Shown: positions 1 through 6,708 of the stretch, one piece after another | Layout of the letters: the number at the start of each line of letters is the position of its first letter | How positions within the stretch are numbered: position 1 is the stretch's first letter | DNA from: W11650 sp963545585 | GTDB lineage: Bacteria; Bacillota; Clostridia; Lachnospirales; Vallitaleaceae | Assembly (NCBI GenBank): GCA_963545585.1 | Contig: CAUUKX010000019.1 | Location: 1 to 27,067 of the forward strand | Direction: 5' to 3' | Length of the DNA stretch: 27,067 nucleotides | Program-made: the position numbers and the translations under genes | The notes under the pieces: generated by a model | The model's database searches: none | What the model was told of the DNA's origin: nothing | Seen by the model: only the letters and a program-made list of their open reading frames with translations

Positions 1-77
1 TTTTGCTGACCTAATCCGAGCGGTATACCACACTCAAAGTACAATACCACAGTTCGGGGGAAATGTCAAATAAATTT

Positions 78-1526
78 TTATTTCCCCAGCTCCGCCAGCA
101 GTGTTTTTAAATATTCCCAAGTTCTTTGGGTTGAGGAAATACTCAAGCGTTCTTTAACCGAATGAACATCCCACATATCCGGCCCGATGCTGATAGCCTC
201 CAACTCCGGTTTCTTCGATAAAAATACGCCGCACTCGAGCCCCGCATGAATCGCCTTGACCACTGCTTCTTTTCCGGTCAGACTCTTGTACGTTGCCGCC
301 GCTTTTTTGAGCAATTCGCTTTCCGGTTTCATTTCCCATTCCGGATATTCAGCTGTCTTATAAAAATGCAGGCCGTTCATGTCCGCAAAATCTTGCAGCA
401 CCGAATTGAGCTGCTGCTTTAAGCTGCCGACATTGGAGCGGGTGGAAAACGACAAACGGATAACCTGTCCCGCCATTTCAATCACTGCCAAATTAAGCGA
501 GCTTTCCACCATACCGGGAAGTTTGCTGCTCATGGTCTGAACACCATTAGGCAAGGTGTTCAGCAGCAGAAGAAGCTTTCTTGCTGCTTCTTTGTTTATT
601 TTTTGAACAATCTCTGTTCGGCAATCATTCACCAGCAGTTCGACCTTTGGATCACTGGCCGATAATTCATTGGCCCACTCTTTCTGTATTCGGTTCTGAA
701 CTTCGGTCAGCACCGTTTCCTGCTCTGCGGCTAAAGCAATCCGGCAGACCGTATGACCGGGAATTACATTATCCTTAATGCCGCCGCTGATTTCCAAAAC
801 TTCAAAATCGATTTCTTTTTTCAGCGCCGACAAAAACCGACCCATCAGCTTATGCGAATTCCCGCGGTTGGTGTGAATTTCCGCACCGGAATGGCCGCCC
901 TTTAAACCGGTGACAATAATTTCCTTCTGCCGAAGGCTCGGCGTCAAATCTTCTTTGGTATAGGGCAGCTCTAACACTGCTTTTAAACCGCCGGCGCAGC
1001 CGATAGTAATTTCGCCTTCCTCTTCGGAATCCACGTTGATAAAATATTTTCCTTTTAATAAGGCGGTGTCAAAATGCAGGGCGCCGTTCATATTGACTTC
1101 TTCATTTGTCGTAATCACCACTTCCAAATGCGGATGCAAAATATCTTCGGAATCCAGCAGCGCCAACGCCATGGCAACGGCAATGCCGTTATCAGCACCC
1201 AAGGTTGTATCCTTAGCTGTCAGCAAATCACCGTCAACTTCCAGAGTCAGCGGGTCTTTCAGAAAATCATGCGAACTGTCCGGTGTTTTGACACAAACCA
1301 TATCCATATGTCCCTGCACGATTACCCCCGGCGCTTTTTCCATGCCGGCAGCCGCTGGCTTGGTAATCAGGATGGAATCAGTTGCATCTTGAACAACCGC
1401 TAATCCCCTGTCCTTGGCAAATTTTACCAGATAATCGGAAATTGCCTTTTCATTGCCGCTCCCTCTGGGGATTTGGCTAATTTCTTCAAAATAATCAAAT
1501 ACTTTCTTCGGTTCTAAGTTTAACAT
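78..1526 (-). CDS. pepD: Aminoacyl-histidine dipeptidase (M20C, PepD-type)
   Basis: A 482-residue cytosolic zinc dipeptidase of the M20C family, which releases amino acids from Xaa-His and other dipeptides. Length fits the family. Visible metal and catalytic motifs are GHMDMV (His73, Asp75), LGADNG (Asp112, bridging position), NEE (Glu142 and Glu143, general base region), NVDSEE (Asp166) and a late WDVHS histidine near residue 455. The start ATG is preceded by GTGAGGAT at suitable spacing. It follows pyrD by 190 bp, and that gap contains a repeat element, so co-transcription with the pyr genes is uncertain. I see no convincing promoter of its own. Only 77 bases remain downstream and they hold no clear terminator. 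Family assignment is secure; the exact peptide preference is not visible. Confidence 0.93.
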   Translation of the reverse strand: MLNLEPKKVFDYFEEISQIPRGSGNEKAISDYLVKFAKDRGLAVVQDATDSILITKPAAAGMEKAPGVIVQGHMDMVCVKTPDSSHDFLKDPLTLEVDGDLLTAKDTTLGADNGIAVAMALALLDSEDILHPHLEVVITTNEEVNMNGALHFDTALLKGKYFINVDSEEEGEITIGCAGGLKAVLELPYTKEDLTPSLRQKEIIVTGLKGGHSGAEIHTNRGNSHKLMGRFLSALKKEIDFEVLEISGGIKDNVIPGHTVCRIALAAEQETVLTEVQNRIQKEWANELSASDPKVELLVNDCRTEIVQKINKEAARKLLLLLNTLPNGVQTMSSKLPGMVESSLNLAVIEMAGQVIRLSFSTRSNVGSLKQQLNSVLQDFADMNGLHFYKTAEYPEWEMKPESELLKKAAATYKSLTGKEAVVKAIHAGLECGVFLSKKPELEAISIGPDMWDVHSVKERLSISSTQRTWEYLKTLLAELGK

Positions 1527-1549
1527 TTTATCCTCACTTTCTTATTGTC

Positions 1550-1660
1550 GTAACTTTTCCCTGTCGAAAGGCTTCGCCTTTCTGCTGAGCCGGAAAACAC
1601 CACTGATTTGTTTATGGGCCGAACTGTTTTATGCGCACCGGCAGCGAAGATGGAGAAAGC
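1550..1660 (+). repeat. Diverged copy of a ~110-bp dispersed element
   Basis: The pyrD-pepD gap contains GTAACT, then TTTTCCCTG, then the palindrome GAAAGGCTTCGCCTTTC (1566-1582), then TCTGC, GCCGGAAAAC, and at 1621-1660 the blocks ACTGTT and GCGAAGATGGAGAAAG. The same blocks occur in the same order in the minus-strand reading of the element at 4798-4909 upstream of pyrC, with different but compensating bases in the central hairpin. I infer two diverged copies of one family in opposite orientation, flanking pyrC-pyrK-pyrD. The alignment was made by eye. Confidence 0.5.
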
Positions 1661-1716
1661 TCTTGCACCTTCCGATAAAATAACCGTGAAAAACCGCAGC
1701 TTTCTTTCCGCCGTCC

Positions 1717-2622
1717 TTAATGCCCCGCACCGACTGCCTCTTCCACGGTTTGAAAGCCATATCGGTCAAGCACATGCGGCAGGTCGGCAATGATTTCCGG
1801 ACAAACCTGAGGATTGACGAAATTGGCGGTTCCGACCGCCACCGCCGCAGCGCCGGCATAAAAAAACTCCAGCACATCTTCCGCCGTTTCAATCCCGCCC
1901 ATCCCAATAATCGGAATCTTAACCGTTTCATAAACATCATAAATCATTTTCAGCGCCACCGGTTTGATGGCAGGCCCCGACAAACCGCCGGTCTTATTGG
2001 CTAAAAGCGGCGCCCGTTTTTTTAAATCAAAGCGCATGCCAATCAAAGTATTAATCATGGTAATCCCGTCTGCGCCGCCGTCCTCCACCGCCTGCGCCAT
2101 TTCCTTAATATTGGCCACATTGGGCGAAAGCTTCATATAAACAGGCTTAGATGCCGCCGCCTTAATCTTTTTCGTCAGCCGCCGGGCAATTTCCGGATCC
2201 TGTCCGTAAGTAATGCCACCCTGTTTGACATTCGGGCAGGAAATATTAATCTCCAGCGCCCCGATATTAGGCACCTTGGAAATCCGTTCCGCCACATAGC
2301 AGTAATCCTCATCCGAGTACCCGGCAACATTGGCGATAATGGGCAAATCATACTGAGCCAGCCAGCGCAGCTCCTCTTCCACTCGGTCAATCCCGGGATT
2401 TTGCAGGCCGATGGCATTCAGCATTCCGGCCGGCGTTTCCGCAATCCGAGGCATAGCATTGCCGGTGCGCGGCTCTCTGGTTACCGCCTTAATCATAATC
2501 GAACCCAAGAGCGATAAGTCATAAATCTCACTAAACTCCCAGCCAAAACCAAAACAGCCGGAGGCCGGCATCACCGGATTTTTCAGGTTTAAGCCCGGCA
2601 GCTTAACGGCTAAGCGATTCAT
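1717..2622 (-). CDS. pyrD: Dihydroorotate dehydrogenase B (NAD+), catalytic subunit
   Basis: A class 1B dihydroorotate dehydrogenase of 301 residues. It oxidises dihydroorotate to orotate in pyrimidine synthesis and passes electrons through PyrK to NAD+. Visible are NPVMPASGCFG at the N-terminus, NAIGLQNPG, the active-site loop NISCPN with the class 1B catalytic Cys at 129, the KLSPNV strand, and the C-terminal FMN-phosphate motifs IIGMGGI and AVGTANF. I chose the ATG at 2622 because GGGGGAGGTGG sits just upstream and the protein then begins MNRLAVKLPG. An upstream in-frame start at 2655 lies deeper inside pyrK and is less likely. The gene overlaps the 3' end of pyrK by 20 nt, as expected for subunits of one heterotetramer. 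Confidence 0.95.
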   Translation of the reverse strand: MNRLAVKLPGLNLKNPVMPASGCFGFGWEFSEIYDLSLLGSIMIKAVTREPRTGNAMPRIAETPAGMLNAIGLQNPGIDRVEEELRWLAQYDLPIIANVAGYSDEDYCYVAERISKVPNIGALEINISCPNVKQGGITYGQDPEIARRLTKKIKAAASKPVYMKLSPNVANIKEMAQAVEDGGADGITMINTLIGMRFDLKKRAPLLANKTGGLSGPAIKPVALKMIYDVYETVKIPIIGMGGIETAEDVLEFFYAGAAAVAVGTANFVNPQVCPEIIADLPHVLDRYGFQTVEEAVGAGH

Positions 2623-3379
2623 ATTCCACCTCCCCCAAGACAAACACCGGCCCATCCTTGCACACTCTTTTCAGCCCGGCTTTGGTTTTCAGCATACAGC
2701 CGTAGCAGGCACCGATACCGCAAGCCATTCTTTCTTCAAAGGACAGATAACCCTGTTTTTGACCTTGGTATTTCAAATCCAGCGCCTGCAGCATCCCTTT
2801 CGGCCCACAGGCATATAAAGTGTCAAACGCAATCGTTTGACTGGTTAAGACATCCAAAATCGTTCCTTTTTGACCAATACTGCCGTCCATAGTCGATACC
2901 AAAACCTTACCCAGCGCCTGAAACTCTTGCACGGCATAAACACTGGCGGCATCCTGAAAACCCAAAACCGAGGTAATTTGAATTTGCTTTGCCTTCAGCT
3001 GTTTGCCCAATTCATACAGCGGCGGCACACCAACCCCGCCCCCGGCTAAAAGCACAGAACGGGTCGTTTCCGAAATCGGAAAGCCATTGCCCAAAGGGCC
3101 TAAAATATTCAGTTCTTCCCCTGTTTTCATTTGTGCCAGCAGAGCCGTCCCCCTGCCCAGCACCTTATAAATAATTCGGATGGTATTCTGAGCCGGGCTG
3201 ACTTCATAAAGCGAAATCGGGCGGCGCAGTAAAAGCGCGCCGTCGTTGATTTTGATATGAATAAAACAACCGGCGGCAAAGCCCTTTAAGTCAGCCGCCT
3301 CAGCCGTTAAACTCATTCGGTAAATGTCTCTGGCTAACGGAATGTTTTCGGTAATTTTCGTTTGATATTGCTGCATCAT
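2603..3379 (-). CDS. pyrK: Dihydroorotate dehydrogenase electron-transfer subunit
   Basis: A 258-residue FAD and [2Fe-2S] subunit that relays electrons from PyrD to NAD+. The N-terminal half is a ferredoxin-reductase-like beta barrel with the FAD motif LLRRPISLYE. It is followed by the NAD-binding segment LLAGGGVGVPPLYEL and YACGPKGML. Near the C-terminus four cysteines have the spacing C-x4-C-x2-C-x11-C (ACGIGACYGC to RVC), the PyrK iron-sulfur signature. AAGGA lies five bases before the ATG. It follows pyrC after 69 bp and overlaps pyrD. The presence of pyrK identifies the pyrD product as the NAD-linked 1B type. Confidence 0.95.
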   Translation of the reverse strand: MMQQYQTKITENIPLARDIYRMSLTAEAADLKGFAAGCFIHIKINDGALLLRRPISLYEVSPAQNTIRIIYKVLGRGTALLAQMKTGEELNILGPLGNGFPISETTRSVLLAGGGVGVPPLYELGKQLKAKQIQITSVLGFQDAASVYAVQEFQALGKVLVSTMDGSIGQKGTILDVLTSQTIAFDTLYACGPKGMLQALDLKYQGQKQGYLSFEERMACGIGACYGCMLKTKAGLKRVCKDGPVFVLGEVEYESLSR

Positions 3380-3448
3380 GATTTTCCTTTTCTTTCAGCC
3401 TCTTGCTTTGTATAACCTTGATTTCTGCCGGTTTTGCTCTTCCGGTCA

Positions 3449-4732
3449 TCATATAACCTTTCCATCCTGAACAACCATTTTCCCCCGATAAAAAACAGTG
3501 TCAATCCGGCCCTTTACTTTCCAGCCGGCAAAGGGCGTATTGCTGCTCCGACTAACCATATCTTCCTTTTTGATCTCATATTCTTTGTCTAAATCAATCA
3601 GCACCAGATCGGCTGGCTCACCGACCGCCAAACGATGGCCAGTGAGCCCAAAGATTCTGGCTGGGTTTTCCGTCAGGGCCTTCAATAAAAGGTGCAAGCT
3701 AATTTTCCGGGTCTGCACCAAATAAGTGTATAACAGCGGAAAAGCCGTTTCCGAACCGATAATGCCAAAGGGCGATCCAGCCAAGCCCTTGCTTTTTTCT
3801 TCCGAACTATGCGGGGCGTGATCAGTTGAGATACACTCAATCGTGCCGTCAGCCAGTGCCTGAATGAGGGCCTGCCGGTCGACCCGGCTGCGCAGCGGCG
3901 GATTCATCTTAAAATCGCCGTCCTCCTGCAAGTCATCCTCGGTTAAAAGCAAATGATGCGGCGTTACCTCACCGCTAATCCAGCCGCATTTGCTGCGGTA
4001 ATAGCGAAGCAGGTCAACCCCTGCGGCCGTACTCATATGGCAAATATGATATCTGGCTCCGGTCGCCAAAGAAATGGCACAGTCTCTGGCAATCTGCAAA
4101 TCCTCACATAGTCCTAAAATCCCTTTATGCCCATGTTCTGCGGCATAGCGGCCGGCGTGAATATAGCCGCCCCGAAGCAGGCTGTTTTCCTCACAATGCG
4201 CCGCAATCAGGCTGTTATTTGCTTTGACTGCCAGCATCGCATCATACATCATGCCGGCATCCTGAACACCTCGGCCGTCATCGGAAAAAGCTACTGCTCC
4301 GGCGGCTAATTGGTCTTTAACCTCCACTAAGGTTTGACCATTTTCACCTAAAGTAATGGCCGAATAAAACAGAGTTTCAATTAAGGATTCCTTGGCTGCT
4401 TTAGCAGTTAATTCCTTTAAAAGTTCAGGGTTATCAATCACCGGCTTGGTATTGGGCATTGCCAAAATGGTAGTATAACCGCCTCTGGCCGCCGCCCGGG
4501 AGCCGGTAGCAATCGTTTCCTTATACTCAAAGCCGGGCTCACGCAAATGGACATGTACATCCACAAAGCCGGGTGTTAAGAGCTTCCCCTTGGCATCAAT
4601 AATCGTATCGGCGCTCCGCTCCTCCGGAAGCGCACAGCTGATTTCCGCAATTTTTCCTTCCTTTATAAGTACCTCAACCGGAAGAAGCTGATCATTTTCA
4701 TCCGCCGCCCGCGCATTAATAATTTTAATCAT
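3449..4732 (-). CDS. pyrC: Dihydroorotase, class I
   Basis: A 427-residue zinc amidohydrolase that cyclises carbamoyl-aspartate to dihydroorotate. Visible are DVHVHLREPG (first zinc pair), GGYTTILAMPNT, the AHCEE and HICHMST histidines, the catalytic STDHAPH motif and the substrate segment GSPFGIIGSETAFPLL. The ATG at 4732 follows AAAGGAG with five-base spacing; an adjacent TTG at 4735 is a worse start. It is the first gene of pyrC-pyrK-pyrD and lies behind a TTGACT-N17-TATAAT promoter. Its leader of about 190 nt contains a MITE-like element and a hairpin near the ribosome site. I see no PyrR-binding consensus in the leader. The other pyr genes are outside the window. Confidence 0.95.
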   Translation of the reverse strand: MIKIINARAADENDQLLPVEVLIKEGKIAEISCALPEERSADTIIDAKGKLLTPGFVDVHVHLREPGFEYKETIATGSRAAARGGYTTILAMPNTKPVIDNPELLKELTAKAAKESLIETLFYSAITLGENGQTLVEVKDQLAAGAVAFSDDGRGVQDAGMMYDAMLAVKANNSLIAAHCEENSLLRGGYIHAGRYAAEHGHKGILGLCEDLQIARDCAISLATGARYHICHMSTAAGVDLLRYYRSKCGWISGEVTPHHLLLTEDDLQEDGDFKMNPPLRSRVDRQALIQALADGTIECISTDHAPHSSEEKSKGLAGSPFGIIGSETAFPLLYTYLVQTRKISLHLLLKALTENPARIFGLTGHRLAVGEPADLVLIDLDKEYEIKKEDMVSRSSNTPFAGWKVKGRIDTVFYRGKMVVQDGKVI

Positions 4733-4753
4733 CAAAACTCCTTTCTATAATGC

Positions 4754-4781
4754 CAAGCCCTAAACCATTGATTTTTAGGCT
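4754..4781 (-). promoter_or_regulatory. Small hairpin just upstream of the pyrC ribosome site
   Basis: In the pyrC leader, AAGCC-TAAA and TTTA-GGGCTT can pair with one bulged base around a nine-base loop. The hairpin ends about 12 nt before the Shine-Dalgarno sequence and is not followed by a T-run. It could influence translation initiation, but there is no direct evidence. Confidence 0.3.
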
Positions 4782-4797
4782 TTCTACTTCTTACTTA

Positions 4798-4901
4798 CTC
4801 AACTTTTTCCCATGTTCGCCAGAACAGTCTTTTTTAGACGCATTGCATGGACTTCCCGCCCGGGCAGAAGTGCGAAGCACTTCGATCAGGGGAAAGTTGA
4901 G
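4798..4901. mobile_element. MITE-like element in the pyrC leader
   Basis: A non-coding segment of about 104 bp with inverted ends, CTCAACTTT at the left and AAAGTTGAG at the right. Weaker pairing continues inward (TTCCC against GGGG). It is flanked on both sides by the direct repeat TTACTTA (4791-4797 and 4902-4908), which looks like a target-site duplication. Inside is the palindrome GAAGTGCGAAGCACTTC (4867-4883). A related sequence at 1550-1660 supports a dispersed family. It sits between the pyrC promoter and its ribosome site, so it is part of the pyr transcript. It has no coding capacity. Confidence 0.5.
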
Positions 4902-4927
4902 TTACTTACCGCTAATCTGCTAAAAAT

Positions 4928-4956
4928 ATTATAAGTTAGAAGCAGCGGAAAGTCAA
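4928..4956 (-). promoter_or_regulatory. Sigma-A promoter of pyrC-pyrK-pyrD
   Basis: On the minus strand TTGACT (4956-4951) and TATAAT (4933-4928) are separated by exactly 17 bases, a near-consensus housekeeping promoter. The predicted start near 4921 gives a leader of about 190 nt before the pyrC ATG. Confidence 0.85.
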
Positions 4957-5015
4957 GGATAGTGCCTTTATAAAATCTTATCACTTTTTCTCTAAATTTC
5001 TTATGCTCCTTTTAT

Positions 5016-5044
5016 TTGACAGGAAAAAAGGCTCATGTTATACT
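5016..5044 (+). promoter_or_regulatory. Strong plus-strand promoter with no protein gene downstream
   Basis: TTGACA (5016-5021), a 17-base spacer and TATACT (5039-5044), with an extended -10 TG at 5036-5037. This is among the best promoter matches in the window and points away from every gene. The predicted start near 5051 coincides with the first base of a stem that pairs with 5098-5105, and transcription would run into the hairpin at 5172-5208. Confidence 0.7.
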
Positions 5045-5050
5045 TCCGTC

Positions 5051-5212
5051 AAGGCTCCTTTACAGGTAAAAATAATGACCCGCACCGAAACGACATCGGA
5101 GCCTTCTATAATACTTATTATGCGGGAAGGGTCTGTTTTCGATTGCCCTGTTCATTTTCTTAAACATGAAAAAAGCCCTGCTTTCCATGATTCGGAAAGC
5201 AGGGCTTTCATA
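5051..5212 (+). ncRNA. Candidate structured small RNA (~160 nt)
   Basis: The transcript would begin at the predicted start of the promoter at 5016-5044 and end at the terminator hairpin 5172-5208. Its 5' end AAGGCTCC (5051-5058) is perfectly complementary to GGAGCCTT (5098-5105). Inside that stem, TTTA-CAGG-TAAA (5059-5070) forms a small hairpin, and CCCGCA (5079-5084) is complementary to TGCGGG (5121-5126) outside it, allowing an H-type pseudoknot. An open frame crosses the region but also runs through the terminator, has no ribosome site and encodes nothing I recognise. I do not match it to a known riboswitch or sRNA family. The terminator T-tract is weaker in this direction. Confidence 0.45.
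5166..5211. terminator. Bidirectional terminator ending the fermentation cluster
   Basis: A perfect 15-bp stem (5172-5186 with 5194-5208, core GCCCTGCTTTCC) and a seven-base loop. Read on the minus strand it lies 33 bases after the CoA-transferase stop codon and runs into a stretch of T, so it should end the fermentation transcript. Read on the plus strand it is followed by TTTCATATTAT and could end the candidate small RNA, though less efficiently. Confidence 0.85.
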
Positions 5213-5240
5213 TTATCACCACTATGATGATAGTTTAAAC

Positions 5241-6476
5241 TTATTTCTTTTCCCATTTATAGATAATGCCGCGTTCAGCAAAATCTTTAATTTGTTCCTG
5301 CGTATAGCCCAGTTCTGCCATGACTTCATAAGAATTCTCACCAATCAGCGGGCCGCGGCGATACTCCGGCACGCCCATTTCATGGAATTTTACCGGCGGA
5401 CGAACCAAGGTTCTCTCGTTGCCGTTGTCATACTTCATCTTATAGAAGCAGTTGTTGGCCCAAGCCTGCGGATCCTCTAAGATTTCTTCCCAGCTTTGCG
5501 CTACCGAGAAAGCAACGTCAGCTTCTTTCAGAATTTCCTTCCATTCTGCCGCTGTTTTCTTGCCGAAAGCTTCCATGACGATATCATAAACTTCATAAGT
5601 GATGCCCTTTTCCTGCAAGGTCTTAATCGGGAAATAGTTTTCATTGTCCAGCAAATCTTCCCGACCCAGCGCCTTCATAAACGGCTTATAGTAGGTGTTG
5701 TAATCCGGCATGCAGGTTTGGATGAAACGGTCATCCTTCGTCCGCCAAGCGGCATTAAACGGATTCGGGGATAAGCGGATATCAATCGGGTATTTCTTGC
5801 CGTAATCGGTATACTGCGCAGCCTGCACCATCATACCCATGTTAAAGACAGCGCTTTCATACAGACTGGTTTCAACCTTTTCACCCTGACCGCTAACCTT
5901 GGCATGATAAAGTGCTGCCAAAATACCGGCTGCTAAGTTCATACCAACATTGTGGTCGCCTAAGCCCGGCACAACGTTCATCGGTACAGTTCCGTCCTGC
6001 CGCAAGGTATCCAAATAACCGCCGCGGGCAAAGAAAGAAGTAAAATCAAAGCCCGGCAAATCCTTATCCGGCCCATATTCACCATAACCGGTGCAAATAG
6101 CATAAACTAATTTCGGAAATCTTTCCTTTAATTGATCATAAGCCAGACCCGAGCGTTCCAAAGCCTGTACTCTCCAGTTGGTAATCAAAACATCGGCACT
6201 CTCCAGCAGCTTAAACAGCGCTTCTTTGCCTTCCGGTTCCTTGGTATTGATAGAGAAGCAGCGTTTATTTCCGTTCTCCAGTTCCCAAGTTGTATTCTCA
6301 TACATATCCAGCGGCCGTCCTTCCGACGGTGCAGTATAACGCAGCGGATCACCCTTGGCACTTTCAATCTTAATGACATCTGCTCCCAGGTCGGCTAAAA
6401 ATCTGCCGGCAGTTGCTGCTGCGATAAAAGTAGCTAATTCTACTACTTTTACGCCTTCCAATAGTTTTTTGCTCAT
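5241..6476 (-). CDS. Type III (CaiB/BaiF) CoA-transferase, HadA/FldA-like
   Basis: A 411-residue family III CoA-transferase. These enzymes move CoA between acyl-CoA and free acid through an aspartyl-CoA intermediate. The N-terminal Rossmann part has LEGVKVVELATFIAA and LGADVIKIE. The catalytic Asp should be residue 174 in GLGDHNVGM, followed by the family helix AAGILAALYHA. Length and context fit HadA, FldA or CaiB, which load a 2-hydroxyacid with CoA from the reduced end product. The ATG follows AGGAGG with eight-base spacing. It is the last gene before the terminator and is separated from etfA by 232 bp containing an 18-bp palindrome, so it may have its own regulation. Substrate is not predictable from sequence alone. 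Confidence 0.88.
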   Translation of the reverse strand: MSKKLLEGVKVVELATFIAAATAGRFLADLGADVIKIESAKGDPLRYTAPSEGRPLDMYENTTWELENGNKRCFSINTKEPEGKEALFKLLESADVLITNWRVQALERSGLAYDQLKERFPKLVYAICTGYGEYGPDKDLPGFDFTSFFARGGYLDTLRQDGTVPMNVVPGLGDHNVGMNLAAGILAALYHAKVSGQGEKVETSLYESAVFNMGMMVQAAQYTDYGKKYPIDIRLSPNPFNAAWRTKDDRFIQTCMPDYNTYYKPFMKALGREDLLDNENYFPIKTLQEKGITYEVYDIVMEAFGKKTAAEWKEILKEADVAFSVAQSWEEILEDPQAWANNCFYKMKYDNGNERTLVRPPVKFHEMGVPEYRRGPLIGENSYEVMAELGYTQEQIKDFAERGIIYKWEKK

Positions 6477-6660
6477 AGTTTTGGCCTCCTAAACATTTTA
6501 TTTTTGCTGTTGCCTTTCCCTAATTTTGTCCCGAAAAAGAGAAAAAAACTTCTTTCCCAAGTCAAAAGACAGGAAGTTTATCAGATGGCCGGCTGCGGAA
6601 AAATCCGCCGCCTGCCTTATCTTTTTCTTGTTTGCTAAAAAACAAAATATATCTTCGGTT

Positions 6661-6678
6661 GCTGAAAATATTTTCAGC
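6661..6678. promoter_or_regulatory. Perfect 18-bp palindrome between etfA and the CoA-transferase gene
   Basis: GCTGAAAATATTTTCAGC is a perfect dyad of nine-base arms in the 232-bp gap. It has the size and symmetry of a dimeric repressor site. On the minus strand a TTGACC hexamer abuts it, but I find no matching -10 at the right distance. The half-site order is opposite to the CodY box. The rest of the gap is AT-rich with no gene. Confidence 0.4.
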
Positions 6679-6708
6679 GGTCAAGCTGTCGGGTTTATTT
6701 TACCTTTT

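Noticed and set aside
4733..4921. PyrR attenuator or T-box in the pyrC leader
   Set aside because: I could not find the PyrR-binding consensus, a T-box sequence or a terminator-antiterminator pair; the leader is mostly the MITE-like element.
5003..5227. Plus-strand open frame of 74 codons over the small-RNA candidate
   Set aside because: It starts upstream of the promoter, has no ribosome site and runs through the terminator hairpin; the encoded sequence resembles no family.
6661..6678. CodY box
   Set aside because: CodY sites read TTTTC-W-GAAAA; this palindrome has the half-sites in the opposite order (GAAAAT-ATTTTC).
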